Shown one piece after another: positions 26,549-36,806 of a DNA stretch of 64,000 nt (position 1 is the first letter of the stretch; each line of letters starts with the position of its first letter). The stretch lies in NCBI GenBank assembly GCA_007570785.1, contig ML664152.1, positions 6,291,685 to 6,355,684 on the forward strand, written 5' to 3'. A program made the position numbers and the translations under genes. The notes below the pieces were generated by a model. It was not told the origin of the DNA, searched no databases, and worked only from the letters and a program-made list of their open reading frames with translations. The stretch comes from Antilocapra americana. Taxonomy: Eukaryota; Chordata; Mammalia; Artiodactyla; Antilocapridae.

Positions 26549-26655
26549 ACAAGACAAGCTACAGCAATAAGAAGCCCATGCACCACAGCTAAAGAAAGCC
26601 CACACACAGCAACAAAGACCCAACACAGCCAAAATAAATAAATAAATACAAATTT
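26549..26655 (+). mobile_element. CHR-type tRNA SINE, sense, 3' part
   Basis: AAGAAGCCCATGCACC, AGAAAGCCCACACACAGC and CAACAAAGACCCAACAC followed by an (AAAT)n tail. Confidence 0.75.
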
Positions 26656-26828
26656 TAACTGACTAAAAGGAAGCCTCGGGGAGAAAGGGCATTCAGGTTA
26701 AACTGACCTCACTGGAGTTTTGCAGAAGGCAAATGAGGATGATCAGATATTTCCTAGGGGTGACAGAGAATGGAGACTTTGATCAGATATCAAAGGTCAT
26801 CAGACATTGTGGGAATTTCAAGTGTAGT

Positions 26829-27043
26829 ATGGCAGCTTCCCAGGTGGAGCAGCAATAAAGAATCTGTCTGCAGTGCAGGAGAAGCAGGAAACACGGATTC
26901 AACCCCTGAGTCAGGAAAACCCTCTGGAGGAAGAAATGGCAACCCACTCCAGTATTCTTGCCTGGGAAATCCCATGGACACAGGAGCCTGGCGGGCTACA
27001 GTTCATGGGGTCACAAAAGAATCAGACATGGCTGAGTGACTGA
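26829..27043 (+). mobile_element. Bov-tA SINE, sense
   Basis: Sense element from GGCAGCTTCCCAGGTGG to GACTGAGTGACTGAGCGC, with several changes in the tRNA-like head. Confidence 0.88.
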
Positions 27044-27194
27044 GCGCACTGCCTAACTGACTGAGCAGGATTCCTGTTGACTTGAGCTCTTAGGGACATG
27101 GCCAAGAATAGGGCTTATGCAGCTCTCAGAACATTGGCCCAAGAGACATTGTGCCAGTGCCCAGGCGGCTATAACAGTGTCCCTCAGGCTGGGG

Positions 27195-27505
27195 ACCAAC
27201 AGCAGGAATGTGTCCTCTCACGGTTTTGAAGGCCAGAAGGTCAAGGTCAAGGTGTAGGCAGGGTCTGTTAATCCTGAGGGCTGTGAGGGAGAACAGCCCC
27301 CAGCTTGCAGGTGGGCATCTTCTCCCTGTGTCTTTACATCATTTCCCCTTGCCAGGGCATCTCTGTGTCCACACCTCCCTTTTCACAAATACACCAGCCA
27401 CGCTGGGTCAGGGCTTACCCAAATGACCCCCCTTTAACCTGATTACCTCTGTAAAGATACCATCTCCAGATAAGGCCACTTTCTGGGGTAGTAGACTTAG
27501 AGCTT
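27195..27505 (-). mobile_element. LTR-like (MaLR type) fragment, antisense
   Basis: CTCACGGTTTTGAAGGCCAG, GGTCAAGGTGTAGGCAGG and TGATTACCTCTGTAAAGA resemble an antisense old mammalian LTR of the MaLR group. A matching end, GGGACACAATTCAGACC, appears at 27988-28004, as if another element separates the two parts. Confidence 0.45.
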
Positions 27506-27534
27506 CAGCATGTGGGTGCCAACTGGGGGGAAAA

Positions 27535-27975
27535 AAAAGCACAACGTGAGGACTGTGAATTAAGTTTTATTTGTGACATAATGAGGACTATAACCTGGAA
27601 GATAGGGTTTCAGGTAGCTCTGAGAAATCACTCCAAAGAGGTAGGGGGATGGTCAGTGTACATATGACTTTTGTGAAGGGGTTATTCACAATCAAACATA
27701 CATTTTGGCAGAGACTCACTGCTGGTCATAAGGAGCAGACGTCACCATGGAAGACTTTAGTGAATTTCTAGATATGAGGAGAGGTAAGAAGTGGGCTCAT
27801 AAAATTGTCTCCTCTATCTGAAGACTTGTTCTGCCAGCTCTTCCCAGAGCACAGAGGGCCTCACTCCTGATTTCCACACTGAACTCCTTTCCAGAGGTGT
27901 TGAATGTCAGAAGTTACAGTGGCTATGATTTAATCCTTGTAGAGATGGATTGGCAAGTACCAGTTTGTAGTTGGC
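27535..27975 (+). mobile_element. Possible LTR inserted in the MaLR-like element
   Basis: The stretch lies between two parts that appear to belong together (27195-27505 and 27988-28004). Its internal strings, such as AATTAAGTTTTATTTGTGAC and GGAGCAGACGTCACCATGG, look to me like a ruminant endogenous LTR. No coding sequence is present. Confidence 0.35.
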
Positions 27976-28081
27976 ACAGGTTTTCAGGGACACAATTCAG
28001 ACCCCAACACCAACTTCTGAAGAGCTGAGCAGAGACAGTGGCCAGGCCAGTGGGGTCCTGTGGGGGAGGGAACAGAGCTAG

Positions 28082-28285
<204 letters not shown>

Positions 28286-28752
28286 TAAATCACCCTGTGC
28301 TTTTCAAGCATCTTCCAGAAACAAGCCTCGGTCTCCCATCTGGGTCATTCTCCTTTTGTTTCCACCTACTTGGGTCTTCCCAGTGGTTTTATTTTTCTCT
28401 CTGCTGTCTCCACATACAAAGCAAGGTTCTCATTACCACCTCATTTGAAAATAGACTTCTGAATCCTTCTAAGGGACACAATCGTCTGGAATTATTGTTT
28501 ATTGGGCGAGTTCCCACAAAACTGCCAGCTGGCTTATCAAAATCAAAACCTGGAAGGCTTAATTGATAGTCAGTGGACAGCGCCTATTGATTTTGCTGTT
28601 GTGCTTGCCTTCAAATGCCTCCCCCGCCTCCTTCCCACCTCCCACCTTGCTTTCCTTCCCTGCCCATCCCCCACCGAGACTTAGCAGCAGACAAACCCCT
28701 GTTGTCCTAGAAATGAGAGACTTTATCAACAGTCTGTGACCCTCCCAAGTAC

Positions 28753-28794
28753 AGTGTGTGTTTGTGTGTGTGTGTGCGTGCATGCGTGTGTGTG
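28753..28794 (+). repeat. (GT)n microsatellite, imperfect
   Basis: GT alternation broken by TTT, GC and CATGC. It lies directly before the SINE at 28795. Confidence 0.85.
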
Positions 28795-29000
28795 CTCAGT
28801 TGCTAAATCACGTCCAACTCTCTGTGACCCCATGGACTGCAGCCCGCCAGGCTCTTCTGTCCATGGAGTTCTCCAGGCAAGAATGCTGGCATGAGCTGTC
28901 ATGCCCTTCTCCTTCCCAACCCAGGGACCCAACCTCTATCACTTGTGTCTTCTGCATTGACAGGCAGGTTCTTTACCACAAGGGCCACCTGGGAAGTCCC
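28795..29000 (-). mobile_element. Bov-tA SINE, antisense
   Basis: Antisense from CTCAGTTGCTAAATCACG to GGCCACCTGGGAAGTCCC. A few bases are lost around the CTCCAGGGGATC block. Confidence 0.9.
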
Positions 29001-29130
29001 CAAGGACCATAGTTAGCTTCATTCATTGTGGAGGAATTTAAAGTTAGAGTACTTAATATTTCAAAGTGCAGTATTTATTTTCATTAATATTATCACTGAA
29101 TGATACTGACAGAGTTAAACTATTTCTTAA

Positions 29131-29153
29131 ACAAACAACAACAACAACAACAA
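29131..29153 (+). repeat. (CAA)n short tandem repeat
   Basis: Seven or so CAA units after two AAAC units. Confidence 0.85.
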
Positions 29154-29318
29154 ATTGAGTATCCAAGAAAGAAATCTTTAAGAAAACCAAAAATGGTTCA
29201 TCAAATTGATGATGTCTTCATAGAAATGTTTATGGCATTTCCTGAAGTAGGCACTATGTCTAATCCATCCTCCTATCTCCCAGCTCCTGGCATAAAGCTT
29301 GACCTGCATAAGTGAGTT

Positions 29319-30016
29319 CAGGTCAGTTCAGCCACTCAGTTGTGTCTGACTCTTTGCGACCCCATGAACTGCAGCACACCAGGCCTCCATGTCCATCACC
29401 AATTCCCAGAGTCCACCCAAACCCATGTCCATCGAGTTGATGATGCCATCCAACTATCTCATCCTCTGTCGTCCCCTTCTCCTCCTGCCCTCAATCTTTC
29501 CCAGCATTAGGGTCTTTTCAAATGAGTCAACTCTTCACATGAGGTGGCCAAAGTATTGGAATTTCAGCTTCAGCATCAGCCCTTTCAATGAACACCCAGG
29601 ACTGATCTCCTTTAGGATGGATTGGTTGGATCTTCTTGCAGTCCAAGGGACTCTCAAGAGTCTTCTCCAACACCACAGTTCAAAAGCATCAATTCTTTGG
29701 CACTCAGCTTTCTTTATAGGCCAACTCTCACATCCACTGGAAAAACCATAGCCTTGACTAGACTGACCTTTGTTGGCAAAGTAATGTCTCTGCTTTTTAA
29801 TATGCTTTCTAGGTTGGCCATAACTTTCCTTCCAAGGAGTAAGCGTCTTTTAATTTCATGGCTGCAGTCATCATCTGCAGTGATTCTGGAGCACAGAAAA
29901 ATAAAATGAGCCACTGTTTCCCTATCTATTTGCCATGAAGTGATGGGACTGGATGCCATCATCTCAGTTTTCCAAATGTTGAGCTTTAAGCTAACTTTTT
30001 TACTCTCCTCTTTCAG
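29319..30016 (-). mobile_element. BovB LINE 3' region, antisense
   Basis: Antisense BovB from the TCAGGTCAGTTCAGCCAC tail to the ACTCTCCTCTTTCAG box. Minus-strand frames contain only scraps of the RT C-terminal region. Confidence 0.92.
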
Positions 30017-30054
30017 CTATTCAATAAGTGCTTGTGGAATGAATGTGCAAATTA

Positions 30055-30277
30055 AGTTTGGCTTTATTGTGGTAAAATATTATAACATAAAGTGTACCTT
30101 TTCTAAGTGTTCGGTTCAGTGACATTAAGTCCATTCACATTGCTGGGCAACCATCACCACCATCCATCTCCAAAATTCTTTTCATCTTCCCAAACTGAAA
30201 CTCTGTTATCGTTAAGCAACAGCTCCCCACTTCTCCTCCCCTGGGCCCTGGCAACCACCCCAAGTCTGTGTGTATAT
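30055..30277 (-). mobile_element. Old L1 (L1M-like), antisense, left part
   Basis: TGGTAAAATATTATAACATA, GGTTCAGTGACATTAAG, CAACCATCACCACCATC and CTGGCAACCACC follow the antisense order of old mammalian L1. It resumes at 30426 beyond a SINE. Confidence 0.7.
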
Positions 30278-30412
30278 TAGTCGTTCAGTCATGTCCTACT
30301 TTTTGCAGCCCCATGGACTGCAGCCCAGCAGGCTCCTCTGTCCATGGGATTTCCTAGGCAAGAGTACTAGAGTTGGTTGCCATTCCTTCTCGAGGGGATC
30401 TTTTCAACCCAT
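30278..30412 (-). mobile_element. Bov-tA SINE, antisense, truncated, inserted in old L1
   Basis: GTCGTTCAGTCATGTCC to GGGGATCTTTTCAACCC. The head is missing. Confidence 0.85.
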
Positions 30413-30425
30413 GAAAGACTAGGAA

Positions 30426-30560
30426 TCTCATACATATCAGCAGAATCAGACAGTGTTCTTTCTATGCCTGGCTTATCTCACCAAGTATGTTTGAGGTGAA
30501 ACCACGCTATAACATGCGTCAGAATTTCCTTCCTTTTAAAGACGGAATAGCATTCCTAAA
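30426..30560 (-). mobile_element. Old L1 (L1M-like), antisense, right part
   Basis: GCCTGGCTTATCTCACC and ATGCGTCAGAATTTCC continue the L1 seen at 30055-30277. Confidence 0.6.
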
Positions 30561-31097
30561 CTAATTTAGTAACTAATTTTTAATTAAAATGACATGTTTT
30601 CCCAAGTCTAGAGTCTAAATGAGTCCAGAGGCCTGTGGTCCCCTAAAATGTGAGGATGATTAATGGCGAGGAGCAAGGGGGAGAGCAGGGCTGAGTCTCA
30701 CAGGGGCTCATCTCTCACTGAAAAGTGTCAATTGTATGTTCCGCTGTTTATACGTCATCAGCAGCACCTCCGGAGTTGAAGTGGAGACCTAGAAGTAATA
30801 CGCTCACAGTTGGGTTTCAGAACTTGTGTGACTTCCTTATTTGGTTTCAAATGTGCTATTAATTCTCACCTGCTGAATCCTGTTGTCAGATCCTGCCATC
30901 AAAGTCTGGAGGTACAGAGCAGCAGAGATAACACGGTGGGTGGCCCTGTTCCTCTGCTCAGAGGCCAAGCCCTGAGGTTGCAGTGCAGGTTCTGACCCTC
31001 TGATCATCAGCCCTGACAGAGCATCACATTCACCGATGGGATGCTAACTTATCACTGAAAGTGTGTCCACATTTCACTAGCATTCGAAGGGCTTCTT

Positions 31098-31332
31098 TAT
31101 TAACTTACTTTTTATTGGAGGATAATTGCCTTACAACATCGTGGTAGTTTCTGCTGCTGAACAACAACATGAATTGGCCATATGTATGCATGTATGCCCT
31201 CCCTCTTGAGCCTCCCTCCCACCCCTCTAAGTGATCACAGAGCACTGAGCTGGGCTCCCTGTGTTGTACAGCAGCTTCCCACAGGCTATGTATTTACACA
31301 AGGTAGCATATATATGTCAAAGCTACTCTCTC
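31098..31332 (-). mobile_element. Older L1 3' region, antisense, target of a younger L1
   Basis: ATTGGAGGATAATTGCC, TGAACAACAACATGAATTGG and TGTTGTACAGCAGC match the same L1 family as 8398-8819. The copy is cut at CTACTCTCTC and resumes for only a few bases at 32648. Confidence 0.75.
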
Positions 31333-32647
31333 TTTTTTTTTTTTCCTCTGCACATTTATTTTTTTATTTTTTTTTAATTGTTTTTGCCATACATTGTCAT
31401 GATATCACCATGGGTTTACATATGCTTCCCCTCCGGAACCCCCCTCCCTCCTCCCTCCCCCCCGGGAAATCTCGCTGCACCAGTCCCGAGCATCAATCCT
31501 GGGCTGGCGATTGATTAGACACATGACAATTAACATGCTTCAATGCCCTTCTCCCATATCATCCCACCCTTACCCTCATCCACAAAGTCCATGAGTCTAT
31601 TCTATACATCTGCGTTCCTTTTGTTGTCTCGCATGTTGGGTTCTCGTTACCGTCTTTGGAAACTATAAGCAAGGTGAAAAGACAGCCTTCAGAATGGGAG
31701 AAAATAATAGCCAATGAAGCAACAGACAAACAATTAATCTCAAAAATATACAAACAACTCCTGCAGCTCCATTCTAGAAAAATAAACAACCCAATTAAAA
31801 AGTGGGCCAAAGAACCTAACAGACATTTCTCCAAAGAAGATATAAAAATGGCTAACAAACACATGAAAAGATGCTCAACATCACTCATTATCAGAGAAAT
31901 GCAAATCAAAACCACAATGAGGTACCACTTTACACCAGTCAGAATGGCTGCCATCCAAAAGTCTACAAGCAATAAATGCTGGAGAGGATGTGGAGAAAAG
32001 GGAACCCTCTTACACTGTTGGTGGGAATGCAAACTAGTACAGCCACTATGGAAAACAGTGTGGAGGTTCCTTAAAAAGCTGCAAATAGACTTGCCATATG
32101 ACCCGGCAATCCCACTGCTGGGCATATACACCGAGGAAACCAGAATTGAAAGAGCCACGTGTACCCCAATGTTCATCGCTGCATTGTTTACAATAGCCAA
32201 GACATGGAAGCAACCTAGATGCCCATCAACTGACGAATGGATAAGAAAGCTGTGGTACATATACACAATGGAATATTACTCAGCATTAAAAAAAATTCAT
32301 TTGAAGCAATCCTACTCGGATGGACGAAACTGGAGCCCATTATCCAGAGTGAAGTAAGCCAGAAGCAAAAACAACAATACAGTATATTAACACATATATA
32401 TGGAATTTAGAAAGACGGTAACGAGAACCCAACATGCGAGACAACACCATACACAAAGATAAACTCAAAATGGATCAAAGATCTAAGCATACGACCAGAA
32501 ACTATAAAACTCCTAGAGGATAACATAGGCAAAACACTTTCTGCCATAACCCAAAGCGGGATACTCCATGACCCACCTCCCAGAATATTGGAAATAAAAA
32601 CACGAATAAACAAATGGGACATAATTAAAAATCAAAGCTACTCTCTC
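31317..32647 (-). mobile_element. L1 LINE with 5' inversion (twin priming), scrambled, with TSD
   Basis: Flanked by perfect 16-bp duplications TCAAAGCTACTCTCTC at 31317-31332 and 32632-32647. From the left it holds a T-run and antisense L1 3' UTR (31333-31657), then sense ORF2 3' sequence (31658-32445), then a further sense ORF2 piece (about 32445-32631) that normally lies upstream of the first. The antisense and sense parts share a perfect 35-bp inverted repeat, 31623-31657 against 32411-32445. This is a 5'-inverted L1 inserted on the minus strand, with an extra rearrangement. Confidence 0.9.
31658..32357 (+). pseudogene. L1 ORF2 C-terminal remnant
   Basis: Open frame of about 233 codons covering the C-terminal end of L1 ORF2, the reverse-transcriptase protein of the element. 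The cysteine-rich motif [18 protein letters not shown] (CX3CX7HX4C) and the [20 protein letters not shown] block are intact. The catalytic RT and endonuclease domains are absent. A single-base change near 32292 alters the frame after the EYYSALKK block relative to the copy at 33949. It is an inverted fragment without promoter and not a functional gene. Confidence 0.9.
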
Positions 32648-33197
32648 AATTTGGGGTTTCTTTATTTTTATTCATTCATTCATTTGTCTATTTGCCGTAG
32701 GACTCACAATTGCTGTTTGACTGCAACAAACTAGAGAGAAATCAGAAGGGTATAGGGACAACCAACAGCTCACTCTCGTCTGTCTTCCCAATCGGCTCTT
32801 TATGTCTAAACTAAAAGCCCCCACATGGCTTATTTGGAGTTAGTTCTGAGTGACTGAGGCTTTGCTGAGCAAGTTTACATCTGTGGATCTAGGGCACCGT
32901 GTTAGTCTTCATCCTCCCAGCCTACAAATTTCATCCTATAAAAAGAGAAGTTACTAGCCTGATCCCATGATGGAAAAGTGTGTAAGATGGAATATAAATG
33001 ATTTGCCCAAGGATTTCTAGTCTCTCCCTGCACAGAATAATGGGATTCGACCTCTCAGAATCTTCTCAACAAGAGCCTTCCAAAAATTACAGTAGTGAGA
33101 ACAAGCCAATCATAAAAGGTGGGAAATACAATGAACTTCTCACTCCACTGATGTCTTCCAACCACTAGCAGGTGTCTCTGTGCTATCTTTTGCTATG

Positions 33198-33417
33198 CCA
33201 TGTGCTCAGTCGGGACTGACTCTTTGCGACCTCTTGGACTGTAGCCATCCAGCCTCCTCTGTCCTTGGGATTCTCCAGGCAAGAATACTGGGGTGGGTCG
33301 CCATTTCCCCCTCCAGGGAAACTTCCCAGGGGTTGAACTGGGAAATTCAGTTCTTGCATCTTGCATCTCCTGCACTCGTAGGCTAATTCTTTACCTCTTG
33401 TGCCACCTAGGAAGCCT
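33198..33417 (-). mobile_element. Bov-tA SINE, antisense, with TSD
   Basis: GTGCTCAGTCGGGACTG to GTGCCACCTAGGAAGCC. CTGTGCTAT occurs on both sides as the target duplication. Confidence 0.9.
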
Positions 33418-33431
33418 GTGCTATGTTTGCA

Positions 33432-33720
33432 TGCATGCTAAGTCATTTTAGGCTTCTTGTGGCTCAAGGTGGTAAAGAATCTGCCTGCAACATGGGAGAT
33501 CTGGGTTCGATCCCTGGGTTGGAAAGATTCCCTGGAGAAGGGAAAGGCTACCCACTCCAGTATTCTGGCCTGGAAAATTCCATGGACTGTATAGTCCATG
33601 GGGTTGCCAATAGTCAGACACGACTGAGTGACTTTCACTAAGTCATTTCAGTCATGTCCAACTCTTTAAGACTGTAGCCCACCAGGCTCCTCTGTCCATG
33701 AGATTCTCTGGGTAAGAATG
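33432..33720 (-). mobile_element. Antisense Bov-tA split by a sense SINE
   Basis: Begins GCATGCTAAGTCATTT, is interrupted at 33449, and resumes at 33638 with CTAAGTCATTTCAGTCATG, running to CTCTGGGTAAGAATGG. Only its tail half is present. Confidence 0.85.
33449..33637 (+). mobile_element. Bov-tA SINE, sense, nested, with TSD
   Basis: Sense Bov-tA, AGGCTTCTTGTGGCTC to GAGTGACTTTCAC. Target duplication CTAAGTCATTT at 33438-33448 and 33638-33648 lies within the antisense SINE. Confidence 0.93.
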
Positions 33721-33732
33721 GACCGTATTAAA

Positions 33733-33750
33733 ACACACACACACACACAC
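33733..33750 (+). repeat. (CA)n microsatellite
   Basis: Nine CA units. Confidence 0.9.
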
Positions 33751-33920
33751 TGTAGATCTAGAAATACAATTATCACCTAGGTATCTATGGTCTCCTGGGA
33801 AGTGTCACTTATTAAGCTTCTGGGAAAGCCCAGAACCCCAGAGCTGTCCTCAATAATGACAAGTGAACCAGAATCAGTCTTCTTCCACCTCTACAGCCTC
33901 ACTCTTACTCATCTATTTCA

Positions 33921-33956
33921 AACATCATTTAAGACCACGAGGTCTTAAATGATGTT
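33921..33956. repeat. Perfect 16-bp hairpin at an L1 5' junction
   Basis: AACATCATTTAAGACC (33921-33936), loop ACGA, then its exact reverse complement (33941-33956). The left target duplication of the L1 (33929-33945) lies within it. The right arm extends six bases past the duplication and then enters L1 sequence. Confidence 0.95.
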
Positions 33957-34370
33957 CATCGCTGCATTGTTTGCAATAGCCAGGACATGGAAGCAACCTA
34001 GATGCCCATCAACTGACGAATGGATAAGAAAGCTGTGGTATATATACACAATGGAATATTACTCAGCATTAAAAAAAAATTCATTTGAAGCAATTCTACT
34101 CAGATGGACGAAACTGGAGCCCATTATCCAGAGTGAAGTAAGCCAGAAGCAAAAACAACAATACAGTATATTAACACATATATATGGAATTTAGAAAGAC
34201 AGTAATGAGAACCCAACATGGGAGACAACAAAAGGAACGCAGATGTATAGAAGAGACTTGTGGACTTTGTNNNNNNNNNNNNNNNNNNNNNNNNNNNNNN
34301 NNNNNNNNNNNNNNNNNNNNNNNNNNNNNNNNNNNNNNNNNNNNNNNNNNNNNNNNNNNNNNNNNNNNNN
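33952..34370 (+). mobile_element. L1 LINE, 5'-truncated, sense, with TSD and assembly gap
   Basis: Sense L1 from ATGTTCATCGCTGCATTG through the end of ORF2 ([15 protein letters not shown] block) and its stop near 34190, into the 3' UTR up to GTGGACTTTGT, where the assembly gap begins. A 17-bp duplication TTAAGACCACGAGGTCT lies at 33929-33945 and 34371-34387. Nearly identical to the copy at 32168-32445. Confidence 0.93.
34271..34370. other. Assembly gap, 100 N
   Basis: Exactly 100 N, a conventional length for a gap of unknown size. It replaces the L1 3' UTR and poly-A. The complete copy at 3827-4056 predicts about 220 bp of missing sequence, including a G-rich run. Confidence 0.98.
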
Positions 34371-35514
34371 TTAAGACCACGAGGTCTATTTTTAATAGAC
34401 TTTATTTTTTAAAGCAGTTTTAGGTTGACAGCAAAATTGAGTGTGAGCTGGAGAAATTTCTCATACGAGACCTATTTTTAAAATAATACCATTACAAGGA
34501 AAGATCAGAGAGAACTAATGCAAGTCTCTTCAGAGATGGAGAACTGAAAAATTCCATCTACTAGTCTGTGCTTTCCCATGGAGTGAATAAGAAACTATAA
34601 ATTACTAGAAGGGGGGGGTTGTTTTCTGTCTTTAGTTAAATTCTCTGTGATTTAATTTTAAGTCAGAAAACTGGATGCTATCAATTTTCTGAGGCTTTTG
34701 CATTTCTGCCTATGTAGCGAAAGAAACACAGGAGGGCAGTCATAGTTCTGTATATTTTCCCTGCTCCTGTGTCTGATATTTTTTTCTTTGAAATGACTTC
34801 ATAGTCAAATGTAGAACATGGGAGGATAAATTAGGACACAGCATACTCTGTAATTTAATCTTCTTTATAAGAGTCCCTTGGCTAACCTCCTTACAGATGT
34901 TAAATTTTCTCTGAAGGTCCTTTATTAATCCCCCTTCCTTGTGGAAGGGCTTTGTTAAAAGGCACAGGCTCTTTCCCCTAATATGTGAAATGCCCTGTCT
35001 GATTATAGGCGCTTGTTTCATGGTGTTCTCTCTGGTCAGCTTAATAAAAAGGCATCAGAATTTGAAACTCTGTGTGTTGCCAGATGAGACACTGTAAATT
35101 TTTCTCAAGGCTGATTGCCTAAAAGTGGTGCTTGGTAAACATTAATCTCATTGTGGGGGCTAGTTGATGCCATGAGACATCCACCTCCCCAGAAAGAGCA
35201 AAATCTCTCAGTCCATTTGATTCAGGAATTCATCCATATCATTTTGGGACCATGGTTGTTATTTTAGTATATAACGGTTTGGATGATCAATTCATGCTCT
35301 ATGAGAAGTGATGGAAACCTGAAGAAGTGAGCTAGCCTTGTAAGGTTCCAGGTAGAAAGGAGCTAACCTGGGCTTCCTCTCTAATAACCCTCCCTACTTA
35401 AAAGCAGACTGTGAGAAGGGTTATACATTACAGAAGCACAAGGATGCAGAAATTGTCTATTTTGCAGTGCTAAGCTGATGGATGTAGAAATGTGAAATTA
35501 GACAGCCCAAACTT

Positions 35515-35645
35515 TTTGTTGCTTGGTCGCATCTGACTCTTTGTATTCCCATGGGCTATAGCCTGCCTGGCTCCTCTGTCCATGGGATTTTTCAGGCAAG
35601 AATATTGAAGTGGGTTGCCATTTCCTCCTCCAGGGGAAACTTCTC
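35515..35645 (-). mobile_element. Bov-tA SINE, antisense, truncated
   Basis: TTGCTTGGTCGCATCTG to CTCCAGGGGAAACTTC. The head is missing. Confidence 0.85.
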
Positions 35646-36036
35646 ATTAATGAAGAATAAAAATTAGAAAGCCTAAACATTATATCAATGAGCTGTGATC
35701 CACCTCAGTTATTCCAGTTTCAGATAATATTGTTATCCAGTTCCTGCATATCATATGGCTCAGTAGATATTTCTGGATGAACCAATGAGACTTGTAGCAG
35801 CTCACTCTCCTCTGTGTAGCCCACACCTCAGAATTAAGCAAATCTTCTGGGATGCAAGAAGGTAACTTCCAGCAGGTCCAGGCAACATTCAAACCAAGGT
35901 AGCAGGTGTGTGTCTGCCCGAAACCCTCCTTGACCATACCTCCTCTCATCTTCCCATGTAAAAATGTTTACTCTTAGGCTCAACTTAAATGCTACATTAT
36001 TTATTCCAATATTTTAGAGCACTTGCCATATTCTAG

Positions 36037-36559
36037 CTTAGTTGTTGTTTAGTCACTAAGTCAGGTCTGACTCTTTGCAGCCTCATGGACTGGAGCCCAC
36101 TAGCCTCCTCTGTCCATGGGATTCTCCAGACAAGAACACTGGAGTGGGTTGCCATTTCCTTCTCCAGGGGCTCTCCTTTACTCAGGGATGGGAACTGCAT
36201 GTCCTGCATTAGCAGACGGATTCTTTACCACTGGGCCACCAGTCAAAGTGAGTGGAAGTCATTCAGTCGTGTCCGACTCTTTGCGACCCCATGGATTATA
36301 CAGCCCATGGAATTATCCAGGCCAGAATACTGGAGTGGAGGGCCTTTCCCTTCTTCAGGGGATCTTCCAAGCCCAGGGATTGATCCCAGGTCTCCTGCAC
36401 TGCAGGTGGATTCTTTACCACCTGAGACACCAGGGAAGCCCAAGAATACTAGAATGGGTAGTCTATCCCTTCTCCAATGTATCTTCCTAACCCAGGAATT
36501 GAACTGGGTTCTCCTGCATTGCAGGCAGATTCTTTACCAGCTGAGCCACCAGGGAAGCC
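36037..36559 (-). mobile_element. Nested antisense Bov-tA pair with outer TSD
   Basis: An antisense SINE (36037-36240) carries a second, longer antisense Bov-tA (about 36241-36550) inserted in its head at GCCACCAG, which appears on both sides of the inner copy. The whole block is bounded by CCATATTCTAG at 36026-36036 and 36560-36570. Confidence 0.88.
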
Positions 36560-36591
36560 CCATATTCTAGTTACTATGTGCTAAATGTGTG

Positions 36592-36806
36592 CTTAGTTGC
36601 TCAGTGATGTCTGACTCTTTTGTGACTCCCTGGACTATAGCCCACCAGGCTCCTCTGTCAGTGGGATTCTCCAGGCAAAAATATTGGAGTAGGTTGCTAT
36701 TCCCTCCTCCAGGGGGATCGTCCCAACCCAAGGGTCAAACCCACACCTCTTACATCTCCCGCATGGGCAGGCAGATTCTTTACCCCTGAGCCACCTGGAA
36801 AGCTCA
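36592..36806 (-). mobile_element. Bov-tA SINE, antisense
   Basis: GCTTAGTTGCTCAGTGATG to GAGCCACCTGGAAAGCTC, just right of the nested pair. Confidence 0.9.

Noticed and set aside
31656..32357. 233-codon frame as a host gene
   Set aside because: It is the C-terminal part of L1 ORF2 inside a rearranged insertion.
33449..33637. tRNA-like sequence with GGTTCGATCCCTGG box as a tRNA gene
   Set aside because: It is the tRNA-derived head of Bov-tA SINEs; no complete cloverleaf with acceptor stem is seen here or in the other copies.
36085..36570. 161-codon frame and similar frames across SINEs
   Set aside because: Translation of Bov-tA SINEs; the same peptides recur wherever the SINE occurs.
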